From Candidatus Bathyarchaeota archaeon (GTDB lineage: Archaea > Thermoproteota > Bathyarchaeia > TCS64): DNA of 64,000 bases. The notes beneath the pieces were generated by a model that did no database searches, was not told the DNA's origin, and saw only the letters and a list, made by a program, of their open reading frames with translations. The position numbers and the translations under genes were made by a program. Positions within the stretch are counted from its first letter, which is position 1. Each line of letters begins with the position of its first letter. The stretch covers positions 1 through 64,000 of the forward strand of contig JABIBQ010000073.1 in the NCBI GenBank assembly GCA_018652685.1, written 5' to 3'. Of the stretch, positions 42,984-50,836 are shown piece by piece.

Positions 42984-43931
42984 ATGATCAGTCTATCTGA
43001 GTTCTACGCGGCACGCGAGCGTGTCCAGAAATGGGCCAGGAGGACGCCCATGGAGTACAGCCCCGGTCTCAGCAAGCTCATTGACGGCGATGTCTGGCTG
43101 AAGCTGGAGAACCAGCAGGTCACGGGCAGCTTCAAGATCAGAGGAGCCACCAACAAGATCTTGCTTCTGTCGGAGGAGGAGCGGGCCAGGGGTGTTGTTA
43201 CTGCGAGCAGCGGAAACCATGCTCAGGGGTTGGGGTACGCGGCGAAGGAACTGGAAGTAAAAGCCAAGGTCATCGTCCCCGAGATGACGCCCCAGGTCAA
43301 GTTAGATGCCATCAGAAAGTATGGCGTAGAGCTCATCATCGAGGGCGAGGAATACATGGTCTCGGAGAGGCTTGCACGAAAGATCGAGGACGAGGAGGGA
43401 ATGACATTCGTCTCGGCCTATAACGACATAGACCTCATCAAGGGCCAGGGCACAGTCGGGCTTGAGATGGTTGAGGACGTGCCGGACCTAGACATAGTGT
43501 TGATACCTGTCGGCGGAGGAGGGCTCGCGTCAGGGGGTGCATCGGTCATCAAGCAGGCGACCAGCGCAACCGTAATCGGAGTACAGAGCGACACTAGCCC
43601 AGTTATGTACGAGTGCGTCAAGAAGGGACACATCCACGATATCCCACTTCGGGACACTTACGCCGAGGGGCTCCATGGCGGCCTTGAACCGGGAAGCGTC
43701 AGCTTTGACATCTGTATGGAGGTCATCGACGAGTGGGCCATACTCACCGAGGATGACATCCTGGCCGCAATCAAGTTCCTCCTCCACGAGTCACACATGC
43801 TCGTCGAGGGAGCGGGGGCAGTTGGTGTCGCTGCCCTCCTGTCAGACCCCGAAAGGTACAGGGGGAAACGGGTAGGCGTCGTCATAAGCGGCGGGAACCT
43901 GGGCATGAAAACCCTCAAAAAAGTGGTTTAA
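42984..43931 (+). CDS. Threonine dehydratase-like PLP enzyme
   Basis: The 315-residue fold-type II PLP enzyme has ENQQVTGSFKIRGATNK (Schiff-base Lys), VTASSGNHAQGLGYAAKEL, VPEMTPQVKLDAIRKYG, the phosphate loop VGGGGLASGGASV and a C-terminal VVISGGNLGM. This fits catabolic-type threonine/serine dehydratase (IlvA short form, TdcB) or serine racemase. The usual C-terminal ACT regulatory domain is missing. It differs from the 8444-9412 paralogue by keeping the intact GGGGL loop. The product 2-oxobutyrate would feed isoleucine synthesis or catabolism. Confidence 0.9.
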   Translation: MISLSEFYAARERVQKWARRTPMEYSPGLSKLIDGDVWLKLENQQVTGSFKIRGATNKILLLSEEERARGVVTASSGNHAQGLGYAAKELEVKAKVIVPEMTPQVKLDAIRKYGVELIIEGEEYMVSERLARKIEDEEGMTFVSAYNDIDLIKGQGTVGLEMVEDVPDLDIVLIPVGGGGLASGGASVIKQATSATVIGVQSDTSPVMYECVKKGHIHDIPLRDTYAEGLHGGLEPGSVSFDICMEVIDEWAILTEDDILAAIKFLLHESHMLVEGAGAVGVAALLSDPERYRGKRVGVVISGGNLGMKTLKKVV

Positions 43932-43985
43932 CCATTTTTCGGGTAGAGCGGGTTATTAACCCAATTAAACCCAGCAGATGGTGCT

Positions 43986-44441
43986 ATGAAACGCATCAAG
44001 GTCAAAGCCGAGCTGTGCGCCGGCTGCCGTCAATGCGAGATGGTGTGCAGTTTTGAACACTTCAACAAGTTCAGCCCATCCCTCGCGAGAATTACCGTAC
44101 ACAAGGAAGACAGGTACGGCCTGGACTACCCAGTGGCGTGCCGCCAGTGCAATGAGTGTCCGCCAATAGAAGCCTGCCCCGAGCAGGCACTGTCTAGGAA
44201 GGATGGTTTGACCTGGTGCAGCTGGCAGGACTGCACGGGTTGTGGGATATGTGAGAAAGTGTGCACCTATGATGCCATCAAGGTAACCGACAAGGCACTT
44301 GTATGCGACCAGTGCGGTGGAGATCCCCAGTGTGTGGCAAGGTGCCCCACAGGCACACTGGAGTACGCCGAGATGCCTCCGTCCACCGAGACGCCGGTTG
44401 AGGCGTTCAGCAGACTCAAGGAGGAATGGGGCTTTGAGTAA
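43986..44441 (+). CDS. Polyferredoxin, four [4Fe-4S] clusters
   Basis: The 151-residue electron carrier has sixteen Cys in four sets: CAGCRQCEMVC near the N terminus, CRQCNECPPIEAC, CTGCGICEKVC, and CDQCGGDPQCVARC. The arrangement resembles the iron-sulfur subunits that serve aldehyde oxidoreductases, formate dehydrogenases and related enzymes. It overlaps the AOR gene by 8 bases and is surely its partner, probably taking electrons from the AOR to ferredoxin pools. Confidence 0.9.
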   Translation: MKRIKVKAELCAGCRQCEMVCSFEHFNKFSPSLARITVHKEDRYGLDYPVACRQCNECPPIEACPEQALSRKDGLTWCSWQDCTGCGICEKVCTYDAIKVTDKALVCDQCGGDPQCVARCPTGTLEYAEMPPSTETPVEAFSRLKEEWGFE

Positions 44442-46308
44442 GGGATACGCGGGCAAAGTCCTCAGGATCAACGTGAGCGACGGCTCGTACAGGACAGACC
44501 CCTTGGATATGAACGAGGCACGCCAATACATCGGGGGTAGGGGGTTCAACGCGGCCAAGCTATACAAGGAGGTACTCGCGGGTACAGACCCTCTGGGGCC
44601 GGATAACAAGCTCATGGTTGCAACGGGGCCCCTCGTGGGCACCATGTTCCCCACGGCGAGCAGGTTCAACGTGTCTGCACGCAGCCCGTTGACAGGAATA
44701 TTCGGGGACACAAACGCGGGGGGCCACTTCGCCCCTGAGATGAAGTTCGCGGGGTACGACCAGATCATCGTCGAGGGAAAAGCGGAGAAGCCCAGCTACA
44801 TCTCCATCAGGGAGGATGTGGTCGAGATCAGGAATGCTGACGGGATATGGGGCAGCACGGTTTTCGAGGCAGACATTGGGATCAAGAAACAGTTGAAAGA
44901 CCAGTGGACCCAGACTCTCATCTGTGGTCCTGCGGCGGAGAACGGCGTCATGTACGCCGGATTGTTCGCCAACCAGGTGAGGGCCGCGGCCAGAACGGGC
45001 ATGGGCACCGTGATGGCAAGCAAGAACATCAAGGGAATAGCGGTAAGGGGTACGGGAGCCATAGAGGTCCATGACCCTGATGGCTTCAAGGAGCTTGTCT
45101 TGACCCTTGAGGGTGAGATCAGGAACCACGAGCAATTCGAGGGACGCCGCCTCATGGGCACCACCAGGATTCTCATGATGGCGGACAAAGGCGGGTTCCT
45201 ACCGACCCGGAACTACACCCAGGGCACCTTTGAGCACGCCTCTGAGGTGAGCGGGGAGAGGCTGGCCGCCGAGTACAACGTGAAGGGAAGGGGCTGCTTT
45301 GCATGCACAATTCCATGCAGCAGGATATACTCTATCAGGGAAGGACAATTCAAGGGAGTACACGGCGAGGGCCCCGAGTACGAGAGTCTCGGCAGTTTCA
45401 CCAGCAGGCTGGGCAACAGGGACATCGAGCTGGCGTTGACTGCCAACGACCTCTGCAACCAGTTGGGCATCGATATCCTCAGCACGGTGGGAGCCATCGG
45501 CTGGGCCATGGAGCTCTACGAGGACGGCAAGCTATCAAAGGAGGAGACGGGTGGGCTTGAGCTCAACTGGGGCAACAAGGAGGCCATAATCACCCTGATC
45601 CACCAGATATCGAAACGCGAAGGGTTCGGAGACATCCTGGCTGACGGCGCGTTCAAGGCCGCAGAGAAGCTGGGCAAGGGGCACGACGCCGTGATCGCGG
45701 TCAAGGGCATGGACCTGATCATGGCTGACCCGCGTGGCCTCAAGGGGTTCGGACTCGGGTACGCGGTCGCCACGCGGGGTGGGGATCACCTCCGAAGTGA
45801 GCCCTTCATTGAGCTCGCGGACGACCCATCAATCGGACAGGAGATGTTCGGTGCCCCCGGTGCGTCCATGAGGCGGTCAGACGTGGGCAAGGGCAAGCTC
45901 ATTACCTACTTCGAGGACTGGTGCGCCGTCATCGACGCGTTGCAGCCGTGCAAGAACATCATGCAGAACATGATGATACTACAGTTCCCAAGGGCCGCTG
46001 AAGCACTTGAGCTGGCAACGGGCATCAAGCTGACGGAGCAGGAGATAATGGATGTCGGCTCAAGGATCACAACAGTCGAGCGCATGTTCGGGATAAGGGA
46101 GGGAATTGGCAGGAAGGATGACACTGTGCCAAAACGGTTCACCGACACGCCGCTCACCGAGGGAGGGAGCAGCGATACAGTCATGGACATCGAACTGATG
46201 CTTGACGAGTATTACACCGAGAGGGGTTGGAGCCTGGAAACCGGTCACCCGACTCCAGCAGCCCTCAGGAGGCTGGGGCTCGACCACTTGGCCGGGGACC
46301 TCGCTTAG
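44434..46308 (+). CDS. aor: Aldehyde:ferredoxin oxidoreductase (tungsten/molybdopterin)
   Basis: The 624-residue protein matches AOR length. The N-terminal domain has YAGKVLRINVSDGS, IGGRGFNAAKLY and PTASRFNVSARSPLTG (pterin binding). The cluster ligands appear as CFACTIPC (CxxCxxxC) at about residues 289-296, with a later Cys in LQPCKN. DPRGLKGFGLGYAVATRGGDH is another family block. It oxidises aldehydes to acids with ferredoxin as acceptor. The start is TTG at 44434 with AGGAGGA upstream. Its place after the aromatic operon suggests aryl or aliphatic 2-keto-acid-derived aldehydes as substrates (inference). Confidence 0.95.
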   Translation: MSKGYAGKVLRINVSDGSYRTDPLDMNEARQYIGGRGFNAAKLYKEVLAGTDPLGPDNKLMVATGPLVGTMFPTASRFNVSARSPLTGIFGDTNAGGHFAPEMKFAGYDQIIVEGKAEKPSYISIREDVVEIRNADGIWGSTVFEADIGIKKQLKDQWTQTLICGPAAENGVMYAGLFANQVRAAARTGMGTVMASKNIKGIAVRGTGAIEVHDPDGFKELVLTLEGEIRNHEQFEGRRLMGTTRILMMADKGGFLPTRNYTQGTFEHASEVSGERLAAEYNVKGRGCFACTIPCSRIYSIREGQFKGVHGEGPEYESLGSFTSRLGNRDIELALTANDLCNQLGIDILSTVGAIGWAMELYEDGKLSKEETGGLELNWGNKEAIITLIHQISKREGFGDILADGAFKAAEKLGKGHDAVIAVKGMDLIMADPRGLKGFGLGYAVATRGGDHLRSEPFIELADDPSIGQEMFGAPGASMRRSDVGKGKLITYFEDWCAVIDALQPCKNIMQNMMILQFPRAAEALELATGIKLTEQEIMDVGSRITTVERMFGIREGIGRKDDTVPKRFTDTPLTEGGSSDTVMDIELMLDEYYTERGWSLETGHPTPAALRRLGLDHLAGDLA

Positions 46309-46319
46309 TTTTCGGTATG

Positions 46320-46329
46320 TATATATTTC
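46320..46329 (+). promoter_or_regulatory. TATA-like box for the 56-residue zinc protein
   Basis: TATATATTTC is about 30 bases before the ATG at 46354, the spacing for a leaderless transcript. It supports the small gene as real. Confidence 0.5.
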
Positions 46330-46353
46330 ATCGGCAAATCCCGTATAGCTAGG

Positions 46354-46524
46354 ATGCCAATCTGCGAGATCTGTGGGATGGAAGTAGCCGAGGTCAAGGA
46401 GTGCAAGGAATGCGACTCCAAGTTCTGCGAAGAGTGCGGCGACGAGAAGAGTCTGCTATGCTATGACTGCGTGGGCTGGACCGATGACCCTGAAGATGAG
46501 TGGACAGAGGACAAACTAAACTAG
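46354..46524 (+). CDS. 56-residue zinc-finger protein
   Basis: This short gene encodes MPICEICGMEVAEVKECKEC, then SKFCEECG and LLCYDCVGWTDD, and a very acidic tail (DDPEDEWTEDKLN). Four CxxC pairs at residues 4-7, 17-20, 25-28 and 36-39 resemble a two-zinc cross-brace like B-box or RING-type archaeal mini-proteins. A TATA box 30 bases upstream and G/C-biased codons like the neighbours support coding. Function unknown; protein-protein or nucleic-acid binding is possible. It lies between AOR and the large permease. Confidence 0.75.
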   Translation: MPICEICGMEVAEVKECKECDSKFCEECGDEKSLLCYDCVGWTDDPEDEWTEDKLN

Positions 46525-46565
46525 CCCTCGTTAAAGTTTTATCCTAAAGTGACATCTTTTCTTGG

Positions 46566-49508
46566 ATGACGCGTTCTTCGGTGATGAGCCCCAAGTACTG
46601 GCAATTAGTGCTATTGTTTATCATCCTCGTCTCGGTAATAGGAGCGAGCGTCGTAGTCCTCGGTGACCCCGAGTACGTTGGTTACGTCGTCGACGACGAA
46701 ACGGGGGAACCTGTAACAGATGCAAAGGTAGCCGTATTCTACAGGAGGTTCTACAGGAGATACTCCTCAAGGTGGTACAGTTCCAGCGGAACGGTCACTG
46801 ACGATGAAGGAAGGTTTGAGCTGGAAATGACTCAGGACAGGGGGTACCTGTTCTTTGTGTCCCACGAGACTGGCGGTGAGACCGATTACGTTCCATACGG
46901 GGTTTATCACAACCCCAACGGGGGGACTGAGATGGAAACGATCAGGTTGTGGAAATCAGCCACCGTAATGTTAGAAGGAAAGGATTTCTTCATCGAGACC
47001 TCGGCTGTTCCCGAGATAACCATAAGGGTCCTTGAACCCAACGGCCAGGACACGATGGATTACGGCGAGGTTAATCTTTACTATGGATCGGGAAGCGGTA
47101 CGGTTTCGGCGTACCTCGATAGGCCCAGCGGGGAGGTGTACGTACCCGCCGGCCTTAGTTTTGTAATCAGGGTCACTTCGCACGTGGAGAAAGGCAGCGA
47201 ACAGTTCACTGAGACGGTATTCATCGATGATTTCGTTGACGGGGGACTGTCGGAGGGCGAACAGGTATCGGCTGACCTCCGCGACAGGATCCTCCCCCAG
47301 AGCTTTGATAATATTTACAACAAGACGGCGGTCCTCACTAGCTTGATACTGGACAAGGAGAGTCAGGGCTTTTTCCTCGCGGTGGAGAGGCAGAAGCTTG
47401 GTAAGGCAGAGTCACTCACATCGGCGGCCCAGACCCGCCTGGAATCAGGTGGCTCCGAAGAGGCTTTCACGTCACTGAGGGAGGCGTACGTTATTCTCAC
47501 GGACCTTGAGATCTCTGTGACATCGATGATAGGGGACGCCGAGAGGTCTGTGTTCATACTGATCGTTTTCATTGCGTTGACCTCCCAGGTCGTTGCGACC
47601 CTGCTCCATGAGGACTCGTTAAAAAAGACGGCTATCAGTGGAGTCGTTTTCCTTATCCTGCTTGCTGCGCTTTACAGCCTGCATCCAGGCGCCCAGATCA
47701 CGACCCCGCTTGATATCATTCGGATGGGGGCTTACTCGCTGGTTTTCGTGTCCCTTGCCGGAGTTTTGGTACCATATATTCTACAGAGGGGACCAGAGAC
47801 CACAAATGCGAGCCTCCAGCACATGGTGATACCCATCCTCAGCATATCCAAGAGGAGCCTGAGGAGGAGAAAGCTCAGGTTCCTGCTCACACTCACCAGC
47901 GTTCTCCTCCTGGTGGCCAGTTTCATCAGCTTGACAAGCTTCACCTCCGGTTTCGGTTTGAGCGTGGAGAAGATCGGGTCCCCAATCGGTAAGGACGGCG
48001 TTATGATTCGGACGCCTGACCCCCCTCCCACTATGGACACGGCTCCTTTCAGCGGAGGGGTAGGAGCTTCAGGCCCACTCCCACTGGATTACGGGCTGAT
48101 CAAGTGGTTCAATGAGGCGGACGAGGTCACCGAGGTAGTTCCAAGGTACGAGAGTCAGCCCCAGAGGCAGTACAGGGAGGTTATTCGCCCGGTAGCGGAC
48201 ATAGAGGGGACCCATGTCTTCGGCATTCTCGCATTGAACCCGGAACACGAGGCTAATGTGAACCGGTTGGACTCAGCGGTCGTCGAGGGAGAGTACATTG
48301 GGGATAACGCAGGTGAGGTCATGGTATCGTTGGGGATGGCCGAGAAACTCAACGCATCGGTGGGTGACACCTTTGTCATGCTTGCTCAGGAAAAGGAGCA
48401 TGAACTCAAGATCGTCGCCCTCTTGGACGATGAAAAACTTGGCATTTTAACTGACCTAGACGGGGACACCATTCTCCCCACAAAGATCATCGAGCATTCA
48501 AGGGTCGAGTTCGACGGCCCTGACCTCGTCGTCGAAGCCATAGCACCTTGTAGCCCTGATGAGGTAGTGATAACAAACATTGAGACGAGCGGAAACATGA
48601 CCCTCCTGAAGCTGACTAGACTTAACATTGTGTTAGAGCCCGATGCCGACGCTGTGGAGTACGCCAGGACAACCGCGTTGAACCGGGGGTTCAGGGCATG
48701 GGCGTCCACCGGTTCTGGGGTCTTCCTCGCCGAGCTGACAGGATACTTCGGAGGCAAGGGGCTGCCCATTGTAATTCCATGGGTGATTGTCGTCCTGAAC
48801 GTTGTCGTCACGATGATGAACGCGTACTACGAGAGACGCCAGGAGGTAATGATTTTCTCAAGCATTGGCATGAACCCGCGCCACATATCAGCAATATTCC
48901 TGGCTGAGGCAGCGGTTACAGGCATCCTCGGCGGATGCATCGGGTACTTGGTTGGCCTCGGTGCGTACAAGTTCATCTACATGGTGACCCCCGCGTTGCA
49001 GGTGAAGCAGAAGGTGTCCGCGATGTGGAGCATCGGTGCTATCGGCATCAGCCTCGCAGCGGTCCTGATTGGGGGATTGGTGGCGTTGAGGAACAGCGTC
49101 TCCATAACCCCCAGTCTGACCCGTAGATGGAGTGTGGGGAAAAAGGACGAAAGCAGAATGGAGACCATGGTTGAGCTGCCCATCCATGCGTTCGCCGAGG
49201 AACTCGATGAGTACATTGATTTCATCGAGGGGAAGCTGATCGAGAGCAAGAAGGGGAGGGAGATGGCGGTACGGATGATGAAGAAAAACGTAGAAGGCGA
49301 CTCTATTGTATTCTCCTTCATCTACAATTCGGCAAGCGGCGGGATAGCGAGTCTCTACGCAAAGAACAGGGTGGTTATTGAGCCGACTGATGACGGGACG
49401 TACTCGACGACCCTGTTCACAGATGGGGACGACGAGAGCGTAAAAAAATCGGGTGGCTTCATGAGAAGGCTCTGTCTCGCCTGGAGCATGAATAGGGAGG
49501 AAAAATAG
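46566..49508 (+). CDS. Giant FtsX/MacB-like ABC permease with extra domains, copy 1
   Basis: The 980-residue protein has an N-terminal membrane helix (about 10-33) and an extracellular carboxypeptidase-regulatory-like beta domain (GYVVDDETGEPVTDAKVAVF; DDEGRFELEM). A helical region and three membrane spans (about 325-410) follow. RRRKLRFLLTLTSVLLLVAS near 433 starts the FtsX-type permease: first span, a MacB-like external domain, then three spans from about 733 (IPWVIVVLNVVVTMMN; ERRQEVMIFSSIGMNPRHIS). About 110 cytosolic residues end it. FtsX/MacB permeases act as mechanotransmission or export modules with an ATPase. A full-length paralogue lies at 50833-53616. Confidence 0.88.
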   Translation: MTRSSVMSPKYWQLVLLFIILVSVIGASVVVLGDPEYVGYVVDDETGEPVTDAKVAVFYRRFYRRYSSRWYSSSGTVTDDEGRFELEMTQDRGYLFFVSHETGGETDYVPYGVYHNPNGGTEMETIRLWKSATVMLEGKDFFIETSAVPEITIRVLEPNGQDTMDYGEVNLYYGSGSGTVSAYLDRPSGEVYVPAGLSFVIRVTSHVEKGSEQFTETVFIDDFVDGGLSEGEQVSADLRDRILPQSFDNIYNKTAVLTSLILDKESQGFFLAVERQKLGKAESLTSAAQTRLESGGSEEAFTSLREAYVILTDLEISVTSMIGDAERSVFILIVFIALTSQVVATLLHEDSLKKTAISGVVFLILLAALYSLHPGAQITTPLDIIRMGAYSLVFVSLAGVLVPYILQRGPETTNASLQHMVIPILSISKRSLRRRKLRFLLTLTSVLLLVASFISLTSFTSGFGLSVEKIGSPIGKDGVMIRTPDPPPTMDTAPFSGGVGASGPLPLDYGLIKWFNEADEVTEVVPRYESQPQRQYREVIRPVADIEGTHVFGILALNPEHEANVNRLDSAVVEGEYIGDNAGEVMVSLGMAEKLNASVGDTFVMLAQEKEHELKIVALLDDEKLGILTDLDGDTILPTKIIEHSRVEFDGPDLVVEAIAPCSPDEVVITNIETSGNMTLLKLTRLNIVLEPDADAVEYARTTALNRGFRAWASTGSGVFLAELTGYFGGKGLPIVIPWVIVVLNVVVTMMNAYYERRQEVMIFSSIGMNPRHISAIFLAEAAVTGILGGCIGYLVGLGAYKFIYMVTPALQVKQKVSAMWSIGAIGISLAAVLIGGLVALRNSVSITPSLTRRWSVGKKDESRMETMVELPIHAFAEELDEYIDFIEGKLIESKKGREMAVRMMKKNVEGDSIVFSFIYNSASGGIASLYAKNRVVIEPTDDGTYSTTLFTDGDDESVKKSGGFMRRLCLAWSMNREEK

Positions 49509-49548
49509 TGGAAACGTCTTTAACTTTCAAAGGGGGATTTCAATCGTT

Positions 49549-50154
49549 ATGAGTGGCGAGACCCGAATGATCCATTTCTCGTTGATGGACGCGTACCGGC
49601 TCGGAATTGGATACATACGACGCAGGTTCCAGAGGACTGCCATCAACGTGACATCTATTGCGCTGGCCAACAGCTTCCTCACAAGCCTCGCCCTTTCAGA
49701 CAGGTTCTACCAGACATACTCGGCAATCGAGGGAGGAACCCTTGGGATTGACGCATACCAGTACTGGCTCGTGGCGGTCGCCCTGATAGTATCTGTTGTC
49801 GGGATCACGAACGCGATGCTGATCTCGGTGTACGAGAGGACGAGGGAGATAGGCACCATGAAGTGCATAGGCGCTTTGGACCAGCACATCGTGATGCTGT
49901 TCCTTGTAGAGGCGGTGATACAGGGAGCTACAGGGGGACTCATCGGTTACTTCCTTGGGGTTCTGGCGGCTTTGGCATCGGTGGGTTTCACCACCGGGTT
50001 TGATATCATATTTAAAGTCGGGTCTCTGGATCTGGCTATGTTCTTGGTCGGGACAACAATGATGAGCATTATTCTCAGCATCGTTGCATCGTTGTACCCG
50101 GCGTGGAGAGCGAGCAAGCTGCCACCGGTGGAGGCGTTAAGATATGAGCTATGA
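49549..50154 (+). CDS. Minimal FtsX-type ABC permease
   Basis: The 201-residue protein has four spans with the FtsX core: AINVTSIALANSFLTSLALS, VALIVSVVGITNAMLISVYE, RTREIGTMKCIGALDQHI (coupling helix EIGxxKCIGA) and VEAVIQGATGGLIGYFLG. It ends [20 protein letters not shown], the classic MacB/LolC C terminus. Normal permeases carry 150 or more external residues between spans 1 and 2; here only about 25 remain. It may be the shared partner of one or both giant permeases. It overlaps the ATPase gene by 11 bases. Confidence 0.85.
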   Translation: MSGETRMIHFSLMDAYRLGIGYIRRRFQRTAINVTSIALANSFLTSLALSDRFYQTYSAIEGGTLGIDAYQYWLVAVALIVSVVGITNAMLISVYERTREIGTMKCIGALDQHIVMLFLVEAVIQGATGGLIGYFLGVLAALASVGFTTGFDIIFKVGSLDLAMFLVGTTMMSIILSIVASLYPAWRASKLPPVEALRYEL

Positions 50155-50836
50155 CACTGTAATCGAGTTAAGAAATCTTTTGAGATATTACCAGATGGGC
50201 AACGAGAATGTCAAGGCACTTGATGGGGTTAACCTCAACATCGGGCGGGGCGAGTACGTCAGCATCGTAGGCCCGAGCGGCTCAGGGAAGACAACCCTTT
50301 TCAACCTTATCGGTGGGCTGGACAAGCCGACGGATGGGAACGTGTTCATTGACGGAGTTGACATCAGCCAGTTGGATGCATATGAGCTTGCATGGCTCAG
50401 GTGCAGGAAGATCGGGTACATTTTCCAGAGTTTTAACCTTATTCAGGTGCTTACAGCAGTTGAGAACGTGGCGCTGCCAACAGTTTTCGCGGGCACGCCC
50501 ACTAACGAGGGGACCCGGAAGGCGGAAAAGTTGCTTGAGATGGTTGGGCTAGAGGACCGCATACACCACAGGCCAGGGGAGCTATCGGCAGGCCAACAAC
50601 AGAGGGTTGCCATAGCGCGTGCCCTCGCAAACGACCCGGCTATCATCCTTGCTGACGAGCCGACGGGAAACCTTGACCTGAACACGGGCATGGAGATCAT
50701 TGACCTCCTTCACGGCCTTAACAAATCCCAGGGATTGACACTTGTAGCCGCGACGCATGACCTCAAGATGATCAAGGCAAGTGACAGGATCGTCTGGATG
50801 AGGGACGGGCAGGTAGAGAAGATCGAGAAGAGTTAA
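50144..50836 (+). CDS. ABC transporter ATPase, LolD/MacB class
   Basis: The 230-residue ATPase has Walker [13 protein letters not shown]-loop FQSF, signature [15 protein letters not shown] (Ala in place of Gly), Walker [13 protein letters not shown] and H-loop ATHD. Length and sequence match the LolD/MacB/FtsE group that pairs with FtsX-type permeases. It overlaps the minimal permease upstream and converges with copy 2 of the giant permease (4-base overlap). It probably powers the permeases on both sides. Confidence 0.95.
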   Translation: MSYDTVIELRNLLRYYQMGNENVKALDGVNLNIGRGEYVSIVGPSGSGKTTLFNLIGGLDKPTDGNVFIDGVDISQLDAYELAWLRCRKIGYIFQSFNLIQVLTAVENVALPTVFAGTPTNEGTRKAEKLLEMVGLEDRIHHRPGELSAGQQQRVAIARALANDPAIILADEPTGNLDLNTGMEIIDLLHGLNKSQGLTLVAATHDLKMIKASDRIVWMRDGQVEKIEKS

